A stretch of DNA of 64,000 bases from positions 218,787 through 282,786 of the forward strand of contig VSDK01008955.1 of assembly GCA_009767595.1 (NCBI GenBank). The letters run 5' to 3'. Shown one piece after another: positions 33,700 to 45,115 of this stretch. The notes beneath the pieces are model-generated. The model did not search any database, had not been told where the DNA came from, and saw nothing but the letters and a program-made list of their open reading frames with translations. The stretch is from Symbiodinium kawagutii. Its lineage: Eukaryota > Sar > Dinophyceae > Suessiales > Symbiodiniaceae. The translations under genes were made by a program, and so were the position numbers. Each line of letters starts with the position of its first letter. Position 1 is the first letter of the stretch.

Positions 33700-36600
33700 T
33701 TTCATTCAGAAGTGGATTTCAAGATTCGATTCTCAACCGATTCACATGATTGACATTAGGCGTTGTTGAGTTCCAAAGTACATTTTACAAAAGATGCCAT
33801 GACCCAAATGGGTTGTCCCCTCTCGTTGCTTCAGCTTCTGACTTTGTGAGGGTCTAAGTGAGTCTAACTATATTATCGAAATATACCGAAATGGGGAAAC
33901 ATGGCATTCGCAAACACACGGGGAACAGGACCTGGGATGATGCTCAGCGGCCAAAGATCAGCTTCCCATGACGGTATCAGCTTCGTCCCAAGGACGATTC
34001 GTTTACTCGTTGGGACCCCATGATCATCGTGATGTTAGAAGAAGGATGAACAAGGAAAAGTCATGTAAAGGTCATGTAAAGTCACTCCACCACTTCAAAG
34101 ACCTTCAAAACTAGTCAGCCGACGTCGATTTTGCACCTTTGTCCAAGGTTTTTCCGAGTGTCCGAAGACATTGTGACAACGACGGCATGCAAAATGATGA
34201 TGGTGGAGGACAAGTAGCTAAAGAACTTGGACCTGAAGCATTGCTACTGACAGCAACATGCAGTGGCAGGTGCTAAGGCCTTCAAGGTGCATCGTGTCAA
34301 CTCAGCATCTGCCAGGCAAATCTGTCGCATGCTCCAAGGCAAGCTGTGGCGCCAAGGACTGGGCTCGGAAAAGCTATAGACACAGCCTGACCGCTCCTTA
34401 GATTGTCACACAAATTCTGCACAGGTTCCGTCGCTTTGCAGGTTTTGAGAGATTTCGAATGATTTCGAGCAGACTTGAAACTCAGGGTTCTTAGACACAC
34501 CAGCTTTTTGGTTTGAAAACGTGACATAGTGTCTCATATTTCAAGCCCTACGTTGGCCAAATGACTGTGGCTTGGCATGAATATCATGAGATCATCATGA
34601 GACATTTTTCGTCTCAATATATTTGCACATGATCCGCATGAATGTGCCATGATCATTTGGATTCATCTGGGATCTGCTGCCCACATTGGAACACCACATT
34701 ACTTCTTCGTGTGCAAGGAAGCAGGCTGACAAGAGCACCGCAACACTTCATTTTCTTGCAGTCAAGGTTCTGGTTCCTCCAAGTGGTTCCACCATTTCAA
34801 CAAGGCATGAAAAGCCTTGTGGGGAGTCATCCTTTGATTGTGCGGATCCTCATAGACCGAAATCCTGAAGTTCCTTGAGAGCGGTGAGGAGCATTTCGAC
34901 TAATGGGAATACACTGGGCTGAGCACATCTTGGAAACACAAACGTGATCCGACGTGCAACAACGAAGAGTTGAAATCTTGAGAATATTGAAGATCAACAG
35001 AGATGTGAGATGAGTAAGATCAACTTCCAAGGTCATGGGAGACGCATGGAGATGTAAATAAAAGTTATGGCTATGATTCGGTCTAACATGATGAAGTGGT
35101 TCTGGGATTCTCCATCTGCTGCCCAGCATCCCAATCCCCAGTTGTGCCACTGAAGCTGTAGATTCCTTGCGTGCCGTGATGAATCGTCTGAGACCTCAAA
35201 GGCCGCGTCACACTTGGGAAGAACTCATCCACGCGGTGCCATGCAAGTTACATCTTTAGAACGGGACACACATTTAGGGATGTTGTGGATCAAGGATCAT
35301 GATGGAAGATTGTATTTGCTTTGCTTCTTCTTTGTTCCTCATGTTTGGAAACATTCAAGGAGGTGAGGTGAGCGGTTCGGCACGGGATGGCCTATGGAAT
35401 GGCGAAATGGTACAATTCTGGTACAATTCTTTGGTACTTTCAGGGACGGATCGGTAGCATCTTCCTGGAAGAGTGCTGAGTGTTGGTTCTGGGCCATTTT
35501 CCATCAAGGCTTATTCCCGAACGCAGCAAATCAGCTGCAGCTGGTCGTCCTTGACCCTTCACCATCACCCTGGCGGCCCTGGCGGCCCTGGCGGCCCTGG
35601 CGGCCCTGGCGGCCGCTGGAGATCGCTGGGACTGCCAAGGTACCAAGATAGGTCTGCGTACCCTCGCTCGCTTTCTTTTCGTCTGAGCAGTGCACCAAAC
35701 ATCGAAGCACTCGAAGCACTGCTTCTACGAACACGAGACATCGACGCTGATGATGGATGATGGTCGATGATGGCGCGATGGCGCATGTTAATTATAGTTG
35801 GTGGCACTGACCTGTAGCAGCTGTAGCAGTGCTCATGTCTCAAGTCTTGAGAATCCCGTTTCTGCAGCACAGCACTGCCAGTGTTTCTTGCCTGTTCCTG
35901 CTCTTGGCGCGTGGGAAGGATTGCCTCGGTGCAGCGGATAGCGAACTGTTAGAGCCCGAAAATACAATTCACTTCTTAGTGATGTTATAGTGATATAGTC
36001 TATATTAAAAACTTGTTGGTGATGTTAGTATACAGTCTAGGCCTTCGATAGGAAGAATGGATGGAAAATGATGGAAATTAAAGACACCAAACACATACAA
36101 ACACGCTTTCTCAAGATGCAAGCATACTAGGGGCATACCACCGGTACCATAACATCCAAGGGAGTGTCACTTGAAGGCAAAGCCTTGAAATCCGCAGCTG
36201 TGAGAACTGAAACTTAGATCCCAGCCAGTTGGTAGCGTCTTTTTACTGATCGTCGTCGGCAAATGCGTCTCGTCCTGTTGAGGGACAAAAGCAATCAAAC
36301 GCTTCGGGGACAAATAAGATATGCCATCAACTTCAAACATCTTGAACATGTATCGACATGTATGGACTAGCAAATCATTTCAAGAATCTGACTGGCGTGC
36401 AGCCTGTGCTTGCCCAGATCTCTCTTGGTGGGTTTCCCAGCTCCCATGAGCAACTGCCCCAAACTGCCCCTGCCTCATCTGGGAAACTCCCATTGCTTCG
36501 GGGCTCGCTCCGGGGCTCGCTTCGGGCTTCGCTTCGACCCTCGCTTCGGGGCTCGCTCCTGTTGCTCTTGGCATCTACCTGTCAACAGTAGAGAGCCGCA

Positions 36601-38300
36601 AGAAATCGTAATATGAATCCAATGAATTTCCAATGAATTTCCAATGAAACTGTAATCCAAGACTTAGAAATTCGATCAAGCTCCCAAAATCTAAGCGCAT
36701 CAAACCTCTAGAATCGCAGTAGAAATAGAAACAAATGACATGTGATGATGATAGTTGCCTCTGCGGGCGCATGACTTGCGCTGCTAACCCCCCACACCAA
36801 AGTGACCGGCCCCAAAGGAGGTGGCCCCTTCTTGGCCTCGGCTTTGGCTGATGCTTCTTTCACCGCCTCCAAGTTGATTCTCGCCCGCTTTGAGAAAGCT
36901 GGCGAGCTGTGGGCAGATGATGGTTGTTGAGGCTGTTGAACTTCGCCCAAATTGCTGCAAGTACTCTGCAAATGGTACAAAGACTCCTGAGGTGTCCTGC
37001 GATGAGGGAGGCGGGAGGCAAGGCCGTTTGGAGTCCCCATAGTTGAAGGGCCAAAGGACAATCTTCACATTTTGTCTGCTCTCCAGGATAAGTTAGCCTT
37101 TTGCCTCAAACACATAGAGTCCAAGCAAGTCCAGGCTGTTCCGTTCTCATCCGTTCCCTGCCAGATCTAGATTGGGGCTCTGCTGATCCAAGTTGTCGTA
37201 CTCATTGTCAAAGGTACCGAAAATTAAGTTTTCGATAGTGGCGGAAATTACTTTAGCACACTCACTATTTCATCGCAACATTTAACTCAGTTGCAGCGCA
37301 AAAGCTTGATGACAATGATATTGAAAAATAACCCAAACAACAAAGACAGGGCAACCCTGGGAGATTATGGAACCAAGCAACTGTGGACTCCCAGAAAATC
37401 TGATTGAGGCCTTTGGGCTGATTGGTTTCTAAAATGATCGTGTTCCCATCTAAACAGTCTGGATTAACCTGATTCATCCTCATTCCATACTGGTGAATAA
37501 TTGTGGTTGATCATGGTTCAATGCCCATCTTTGTGGATTTGAAACTGTTGAGGGCCGAAATGGGCCAACAAAATCTTACGCGTGACCAGCGCTGTCTATT
37601 CAGAAGCTGGCACGGCTGGCACGGTACCCCATGCATACGATATCTTTCGACCTTCCGTGAATCCGAAACCAACAATGCAGCGCTGTGGCATCCGTCTCTG
37701 AGAGGCGTGAACTAGGAAAAGGATGGAAAAGGAACAGTGGTCTCTGAGCGGAAAAGGTCCTGCTCTGTTCCAAAGTAAACTTCAAATCTGCTCAACAAAC
37801 CAGTAAACCATAGCCTTTTAGACACTGTGAACGAGGCAATGATTGGGATGACCAAGGCCAATCTTCCCAAAGCAGCTTTGGCGGTCCCGAAGCACACAGG
37901 CTCTATGCCTGAGGTGTGTCAGCTGATTTGGCACAAAAAAAATTGTGGTAGGTGGTGTTAAATTCAAAGCTGAACGAGGGCATCGTACCAGTTGCAAAGG
38001 ACATCAAAGATCTAGATACTGTAATTATTAGATTCTTGACCACCAACTTTGGTCAGGGACGCCACCTCATAACCACCAGTCTTTCGTTCGGAAAGCCCAT
38101 GACAAGGTCAAATAATTGAAGGTGCTGGGAGTATACAATGGCCTTTAGCGCCCTATCGAAGTACCCACAGTGCCCTGGTATCTTCAACAAGGAGGAATGA
38201 ATGGATTTGCCCTTCAAAGTGGTGATTCTCTAGAAATACACATGCAGTCTGGTTTTCACTACTCCTTTTTGATCTTTGATTCCAGGACTGCCTCAAACAT
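33700..38300. other. Channel upstream region with unassigned exon-like blocks
   Basis: The S1 exon and start of the channel should lie here or beyond but were not found. Repeats: a 9-bp CCCTGGCGG array (35569-35613), whose reverse-strand reading looks collagen-like (Gly-Pro-Pro) by chance, and a 12-bp GGGGCTCGCTTC-type array (36492-36560). Exon-like minus-strand blocks occur at about 35730-35640 (VEAVLRVLRCLVHCSDEKK), 36330-36180, 37440-37350 and 37890-37780. None could be assigned to a family. Confidence 0.4.
36784..37061 (-). CDS. Unrecognised exon, Ala/Lys/Pro-rich
   Basis: A minus-strand open stretch of about 90 codons with natural composition, including RARINLEAVKEASAKAEAKK followed by a Pro-rich turn, ending at ACTTTG|GTGTGG. 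A second minus frame over the same bases is also open and contains GVFVPFAEYLQQFG; I cannot decide between them from composition alone. It lies about 3 kb upstream of the first channel exon found, on the same strand, so it could belong to the channel's N-terminus or to a separate gene. Confidence 0.35.
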
Positions 38301-38734
38301 ATATAATCAAATGATAGTTAAATACATTCGAATATCTTAGTCATAGACCGAACTGCAGGATTTTCCGATAGATATACACGAAGCTGCAGCTGCAAATGTC
38401 CAGATTTTCCAGGCTGCAAACATCGCCACATCTGGGGCCCCCACTGTCCGGAGCGGGTCGCAGCAGTTCTAAGGTCAGAGGTCGCTGTTGGAGTAAAGCT
38501 AAAAGCTCCTGAGCATCTCAACGAGGCTTTCTCAAGGCAACAAACGGGGACCCCAAAGATGGACGGTTTATGTTGAGGCCCTATAATGTATAAATTATAT
38601 AAATATGTGTATATATATATATATTTAAAAATAGATATTACAGCGAAGGTACTGCATAACAATCTCTTGTAAAGGAATTTGAGGGGCTCGGATTTGTTTC
38701 CACTCCTATTTGGCCTGAATATAACTTGCCTCTT

Positions 38735-38783
38735 CGGCTAAGAATTTCAGGGGCCCTCACGGCGGCAATTAAATTCTTAGCCG
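38735..38783. other. 13-bp inverted repeat
   Basis: 38735-38747 and 38771-38783 are perfect reverse complements (CGGCTAAGAATTT) around a 23-base spacer that contains GGGGCCC. It lies just left of a purine-rich tract and the tRNA-like block. Confidence 0.75.
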
Positions 38784-38841
38784 CCCTGGTTTGGGCTATC
38801 ACTGTTCTCCCGCATGGGGTTGAGCCCACGATTTTCATTCA

Positions 38842-38952
38842 TAGAGGAGGAGGGACAAGGAGAAGGGGACAAGAGGACGCTAGGAGAGAAGGAGAGGGGA
38901 GAAGGAGAGAAGGGCACGGCAAAGGGCAGGGGAGGGAAGGAAAAAGAGGAAA
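38842..38952. repeat. Purine-rich GGAGAAGG tract
   Basis: About 110 bp of almost pure purine on the plus strand (GGAGA, GGGACAAG, GGGAAGG words). The Arg/Glu/Gly-rich translation is a low-complexity by-product. Confidence 0.8.
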
Positions 38953-39065
38953 CAATTTTTTGAATTTTTGTTTTGGCCAGCTGTGCGCGCAATTTCTTTT
39001 GAAGTTTATCCCCTTCTGTTTTTGCCAGTGCGCAAACGAGAGCGTTTGGCCCTTCACTGCCAGAA

Positions 39066-39165
39066 GTCCCTTAGCTCAAATGGCTAAGCCCTCTGTCTCT
39101 AAACCCCTCTTAGTGACTCTTAGTCACTTAGTCTCAAAGTCGCGGGGTCAAATCTGCCCAGGGGC
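39066..39165 (+). mobile_element. tRNA-like block, possible SINE head
   Basis: TTAGCTCAAATGGCTAAGC at about 39071 resembles a tRNA A-box with D-arm, and GGGTCAAATCT at about 39147 resembles a B-box (GGTTCGAATCC). Their spacing is longer than in a normal tRNA and the T-stem pairs poorly, so it is not a functional tRNA. A tRNA-derived SINE is the simplest reading. No poly-A or TSD was identified. Confidence 0.35.
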
Positions 39166-39404
39166 TTTGCCTTCCATAGTACAGAAATGGATATGCAATT
39201 TAGAAACTACTGAGACATTGAGGGGCCCTCAGACCGGGAACGTGGAAAACCTTGAGCAATGTAAATTAACAATTTGACGGGACCCTGGACCGCAGATTTG
39301 AGATTCTTATCCAGGAGTTCCACTGCATGTGTGTTTCTTAAGCCAATTGGGGGCCCCCCGGTTCTCATCCAGTTTAACCATTGAAATAGTCCCAAGTTAC
39401 GGAT

Positions 39405-39465
39405 GGTTTGTCACGAATGATTTAAAAAGGATGATTTGGGGGTACCCTGCATTTTGAAACCAACA
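39405..39465. mobile_element. MITE-like inverted-repeat element, copy E (one good arm)
   Basis: The right arm at 39429-39464 (GGATGATTTGGGGGTACCC then CATTTTGAAACCAACAT) matches the family. The left arm (CGGATGGTTTGTC at about 39400) is badly decayed. Confidence 0.45.
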
Positions 39466-41134
39466 TATCATATCATTAATGCAATCGGGGGAGGTTTAGG
39501 ACTCCATTCATATAGGTGTGGGTCAAGCAGTCAACCGTCAATGGGTTCATAATGGGTAATAATTGGAATGATGATGGTTTATAATGGTAACCAATATCGG
39601 TTGGTAATGGTTACTGATATTCACTGATGTTCAATAACCAACGATAGTGAATCATAATGGTTTGCAATGATTGACAATGGCTAATTAGTCAAGGGATATT
39701 AACAAAAACTACTGGAAAACATTGGTTGATGATGTACACCAGGGGTACAGCCACATCCCAATCCAAAAGGAGATCAAAGAAGAGAAGGAACAGAACGAAT
39801 AAATAGGGCTCTGCATATAGTAAATCTATGCAATGCCAATCCTGGCCACTTTTGCTAGCGCCAGTCTCTGTACATTCAAATCGTTCTCTGGCAAGTCTTG
39901 AGCCAATCTTCTGCTTCTTTCTTTGCCCTTGATTGTCTTGCGAAATCAAAAATTAGCAGGGATGGGTCCACTTGATATTATGTGGGCTGGAGCCTTCACA
40001 ATTGCAAGATTGCAACGATCTCAAACGATCTGACCCTTTCACCAACTTTCGCAATGACAACAACAAAACGAAGCTTGAGTTGTTGAAAGAGTCGATCCAT
40101 GTCGATCCCAATTAATCCGAATCAAAATTGCATTGCCCAATTGTCCCAATTCAGGAAAAATGGCCGCGGCATCACAAATTGGCTAAAGAAAAATCGTCGG
40201 CGCCGCCAGTCCTGCCGCGGTCGACCTTCTGTCTTGGTGCCATTGATGGCCTCATGATGTCATTGTGGTGGTACATTTCCCATGCAGTGATGGCCATTGA
40301 TTTCATGTGATTGAGATTTCATGTGATTGACTACTGCGCTGAATGAAGTTCATCTCAACCAAGTGAATCATCAACAACCGGCATGACATGAGGCAGGAAG
40401 AGTTTCTCTGCTAATTACCTCCCGTGCCAAACACGCTGCCGTCAGCGCAATCCACTCGAGGTTTCGATCACTCGGGGCCCAACCAACAGGTAGTCGCCCG
40501 GCCGAATACCATTTTGTGCGGCTGCAAAACCCTGCGCAGGCCGTGTCTCATGCTCCGAGAATATTCTATAATCAGTTTGGCATCCTGCACTTCTTGATGC
40601 CCTTTGAGACTCCTACGGTCTAGACCACTTGCACTCAACTGGCACAGATTCGGACATTTGGAGGCAAGCTCTTATTATTGAGTCGAGGACACGTTTCATG
40701 AAACTTGATGATCTTTTATGATCTTGATGTGTCTGAAAATAGGATGTCAAGAATGTCGAGGTATGAGCATGGCAATATATTTTGGGTGTGCAAAAAGGAA
40801 CTCCCACCAGAGCAAGTCATTGGCGCAAAGGACTTGGAGCTGCGGCTGTTGCATCAAGTCCACCGTGCATTGCCGTGCAGATCTGATATCATATATACTG
40901 ATACGGGTATAATTTTATAAATATCAATAAATAATAAATATAAATATCAATAAATTTATAAATACACATAAATCATACATATAAACGATTACACGACACT
41001 ATATGACTCCGTTTTCATTTCCTTCAGCTGCCCCCCAAGACTGGCCTCGACCACTCGCTGTACAGTTGGCCTGACAACACATGACCAAATGAATGCCCCA
41101 AAGAGACTGAGGTCTAGAATTGATTGCACAGAGG

Positions 41135-41393
41135 CTGGAACATGCTGTGGAACATGCTGCGGAACATGCTGTGGAACATGCTGTGGAACATGCTGCGGAA
41201 CATGCTGTGGAACATCTATGGTACATCTGTGGAACATGCTGTGGAACATCTGTGGAGCATGCTGCGGAACATGCTGTGGAACATGCTGTGGAACATCTAT
41301 GGTACATCTGTGGGACATGCTGTGGAACATCTGTGGAGCATGCTGCGGAACATGATGTGGAACATCCATGGAACATCTGTGGAGCATGCTGGA
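41135..41393. repeat. 12-bp minisatellite (GGAACATGCTGT)
   Basis: About 21 copies of a 12-bp unit, GGAACATGCTGT or GGAACATCTGTG and variants, with an 81-bp higher-order repeat visible (TCTATGGTACATCTGTGG at 41215 and again at 41296). As both periods are multiples of 3, several frames on both strands stay open for 90-200 codons; the predicted proteins are Cys/Gly/Thr, His/Glu/Ala or Ser/Met/Gln/His repeats. Confidence 0.9.
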
Positions 41394-42604
41394 AACACGT
41401 CCAAAGTGGGTCATGAAGGCAACACAGTTTTAAAACACATCCAAGCTGGGATCTTTGAATCACCATTATATTCCATCGCAGTATATGGTTCCATCTACAA
41501 GGACATGCAATCAGTTCTAGATGTAGATCTTTTTGGCTGGACTTCTGCAATCACAATTTTTTTCGCCAAATTGTCGTCTGATCCCTCCGGCGCTCGCGAC
41601 CTTTGTCGCAGAACGATGCAAATTACGATGCAAATTATGCACATTTGCCATGCCTGGATGGCATATCCATGTGTGTGTCACTTTCATAAGTTCATCAGCT
41701 ATCGTTGCATGTCCATCACGTGTTCATGAAAGGCAACGTTACATGCTGTTGAGGCATTACAGGCATTACAGGCGTTCCCATCCCCGCCTTTTGGTGTTCC
41801 ATTGCACCCGGATTCCGAGCTGCTTTACCTGCCACGGACCAGCCAACAAAACCCGGTTGCAACAAACGATTCTGCGATCGCAGATCCTAAGTACTTGGAG
41901 AGAACGGCAGCCTGCTTGTTTGCACATAAAAACTGCTCTTGAAGTTGGATCAGTCGCACGGATAATGTCATTTTGAATTACGAGTAGGAAAAAAGGATAA
42001 ACATGTTAAAAAGGTGTTGTAGAATACTGTTCCTCATTTGTGTGTTAGCCTTTTTCCCTTCAACGGCGACCACACATGGAATGCGGCATGCGGCTAAAAC
42101 CACCGTTGAGCCATGTCTGGTTGGGTATTGGTAGAGATCCCTGGGTCACATATTGGTTGATCAACAGGAGCGAAACAAAGCCTTTAAGCATGATAAAAAT
42201 GCAAATCAACTCGTAGGTACGTAACATCGTAAAATATACTACAAAAGCAAGAAAGCAAGAAAGAAAGATAGAAAGAAACACAGAAAGAAAGACTGTGCGA
42301 GTGAACATTTTTTCAGAGACCGGCCAAAATAGCAGACACATATTCGCAAGCAACATGTCACTTGCTCTCTAAAAAGTTCGAGCAAAAACAAAGTAAACAC
42401 ATGTAAACACCAAACACTTAGTGCACACTTTAAAGTAAACACTATATTTTCTCTCTGTCGGTAAACACTGTATACACTTCTGATACTCGAATGAATGAAC
42501 ACATGTACAAACCAATACAGACCATATTAATGCCTGATTCTTAGCTTCATTCGCTTCATTTTTGTCTATATATTTCTCACATTTTCTCACTATTGCACCA
42601 TCGC

Positions 42605-42794
42605 AGCCATGGCCTCCTTTTCAAAGACCTTGATCACGTGCTCGAAGAGTTCCTATTGAGCAGCGACGCTTCGGAACGATGCACTGTCACACTGTCAGTC
42701 GCTTGTTGGCTGTGCCACGATTGTGCCAACATGCGAAGCGCATTGTTTCCGATGTTGTCCAACATCCTTCGCTTCAATATATCCAGGAAATTAG
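42605..42794 (+). CDS. Plus-strand exon-like block
   Basis: About 60 codons on the plus strand with natural composition (FKDLDHVLEEFLLSSDASER, then ACWLCHDCANMRSALF) end at TTAG|GTACAC. It has the look of a helical repeat protein, but I recognise no family. The minus strand is also partly open here (DNIGNNALRMLAQSW), so strand is not certain. It runs against the neighbouring genes. Confidence 0.3.
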
Positions 42795-42969
42795 GTACAC
42801 CTCAACATAGCACACAAACGCATTCGGCGTCGAATCAACAGTTCCAAGACGTGTAGTCATGAGCCAAGGAATAGACATGATACGGCATGGGAATCGGTAT
42901 AATCATTCAGTTTCCATCCCACCAAAGGACAATGCAGCAGCTTCGATCTACCAAACATGAGTCAGTCAG

Positions 42970-43531
42970 ATTGAGCTCGTAGCTGGGGATGGTCCCAATT
43001 CAATAGACAGGCCCATTCCCCCGCTCGATCGTCCGGTTGCCGCCTCCCTAAAGTCCAGAATCGGTTTCGGAGCATAATGCAACCTTGGTCCCACTATGCC
43101 ATCAGCACACCATGCGAGTCGCCATGCGGTCCCCTCTGACTCAAACCATCTCAGACCTACAGTCCTTCCATTGACGGTGTATTTATTTGTGAGAACATGT
43201 TCAACAATTAGCTCAACAGCAACGCAGGCTTGAGGGCCCGGTCCGTGCATCTTTATATTCTTTAGAACACATCGCACTCAAATGACACACCAGTGCTCTG
43301 ACTAGGCACTCCAGAAAAAAACGTCTTACGCCTTGCTGAACTTCCAAAGATCTCACGGCTCCACAGCACATCGCAGCACCCAAACAAGGTCATCCATGGC
43401 ATTCCACGGCGGGCAATGCTACCGAGGGTCGCTTCTGGGGCAAAAGACTTTTTCGTTTCTGGGTGCTCCAGATCCACCTGGGCGGTCGGTGCAGCACTCC
43501 AGATCACTCCAGAAATAGAAGTGTAGTGCAA
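42970..43531 (-). CDS. Unrecognised minus-strand gene fragment (two open blocks)
   Basis: Two adjoining minus-strand open blocks. 43531-43262 reads about 85 codons (EATLGSIARRGMPWMTLF) and ends in TAA. 43277-42966 reads about 100 codons in another frame (ACVAVELIVEHVLTNKY, VGLRWFESEGTAWRLAW). The second can begin after AAG at about 43240. Both have natural composition and no low-complexity repeats. I recognise no domain. Either one gene ends at the TAA and another follows at once, or an intron or frameshift separates the two. Confidence 0.4.
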
Positions 43532-44024
43532 GGCCTAGAAGCCTTATAGGTTATAAAATCTGGGTTGTATAAACAGCCTCTTCCTTTGAATATCTTTTAA
43601 TGACTGTTGCTTTTTCAAAGAATACTACCATGCATATATGATGACATTGGAAACATGTCCGAAATCAAGACACCACAAGTGTCACTGCATATATCACTGC
43701 TGTTGTACAAGCAACATGAAATCCAAATCTGGAAGGCTCCGAGTTCCGCACTAGGCACTCATCAGGGAAGCACAGGTCATCGTTGCTCTTCAGCCTTAGC
43801 CATTGACACATGGTGACAAGCGCCGAATGTGACTCCATGAGGGGACGCTTCTGGTCATCTGCACATTTTGCAAGACTTGGCAACTTTTAGTTTGCTGTGG
43901 TGCTAATGCAGCCGTAAGCTTGCAGAAACATTTCACAATCACAACTCAGCTACATATATGATACTTGAAGCATCATGAAGCTCTCAATCCAAATCAAATA
44001 TACTTTGGTGCTCCTCCCGCATCT

Positions 44025-44546
44025 TCAGGGCTCATGCTGATTTTCGAGCTCTTCGACTTTTTGGCGCAGCTCAGTCACATCCGCTTCCTGAGCGATGCAC
44101 CAAAATGATGATCAGATCATGCATTCTCTGGGGTCAAGTGAAGCATGCTGTTGGCATGACAAACCTCGAATGAAGCAATCATAAACTGTCGAGTTTTAAG
44201 CACAGTAGTTGTCATGTACCCAGATTATAACCATCCCGTTTTGACTTCCAAGGTGTTGCCAATGTCACTAAGAGCCATCCTTTGGACCCCCAAAGCAAAG
44301 TCGCCAAGGCACATGAGCATTCAAAAGCTGCTGAAGCAAATCATGGAAGGATGACATGGCACACCCGAGGAGCCTGCCTCGGCCTTTTTGGGCCTGCCCG
44401 GGCCTGCTTGCTTGTTCTTGCAAAGTGATACAAATGTGCTGCATGTCCAGTAAGTAAGGCTGTAAGCCCCTTGATGGCCAAACAACGAAGTTTGTAATCG
44501 CTGCCATTGTGACTTCTTGGGTTCTTCTTACCTGGAAGAAAAGCAA
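44025..44546 (-). CDS. Unrecognised gene with coiled-coil C-terminus
   Basis: The last exon is clear: 44087-44025, after GCTCAG, reads 20 codons and TGA with a heptad-like acidic helix (EADVTELRQKVEELENQH). An upstream block at about 44536-44350 follows TTTCTTCCAG and is open in two minus frames; one ends at CGG|GTGTGC in phase 0, which would join the last exon. Family unknown. It sits about 1 kb downstream of the GST gene on the same strand. Confidence 0.45.
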
Positions 44547-45115
44547 CGATACATTGGGTCAGTGAACTCAACCAAGTTATATTACGTTACTTCGTTGGTG
44601 AATGTCTTTTCCGGGAGACATGCCATATGGTGCCACGTTTGTCCATGAGTCAATGCACGAGTGCAGCAGCTGCAGGACACATCCAGCTTGCCGAGTGGCC
44701 ACGAGTAGAATACTTGTACTAGGAGTAGTTTAAACGTGTTGAAAACGTCAGCATACAATGCGGTTTATCATGTCATGACATGGCGATTTGTTTACAATGT
44801 GTTTATTGATGTTTATTGTATGTTGTGAGCAATTACTTCATTTCTTCTTTATATAGCACACGTTGTGACGAGCTAACTTCTTGCTGCAACAAACCATTCA
44901 ATCAAGACACAGACATTGGGTCCACGCACCAAAAACCATTAGTTTCGATTTGCTTCCTGCAACACCAACTTTGTGGCAGTTCTGTGTTCGTCTTCTAGGC
45001 TCCAAAATCAGGAGTCCTGACCGACTCCATGAGAAAAATCTGAGTGGAATCACTCAGATTGAGAGCAACTTCTTGGAAACTACACACCGACGTTTTCGAC
45101 CTTTTCGAACGTCGT

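Noticed and set aside
35565-35640. Collagen-like Gly-Pro-Pro run on the minus strand
   Set aside because: Produced by five copies of a 9-bp repeat (CCCTGGCGG); no triple-helix length and no surrounding gene model.
38726-39277. 183-codon plus-strand frame
   Set aside because: Its middle is a purine tract and its end a tRNA-like block; composition changes abruptly along it.
41124-41729. 201-codon plus-strand and 183-codon minus-strand frames
   Set aside because: Generated by the 12-bp minisatellite; multiple frames on both strands are open over the same bases.
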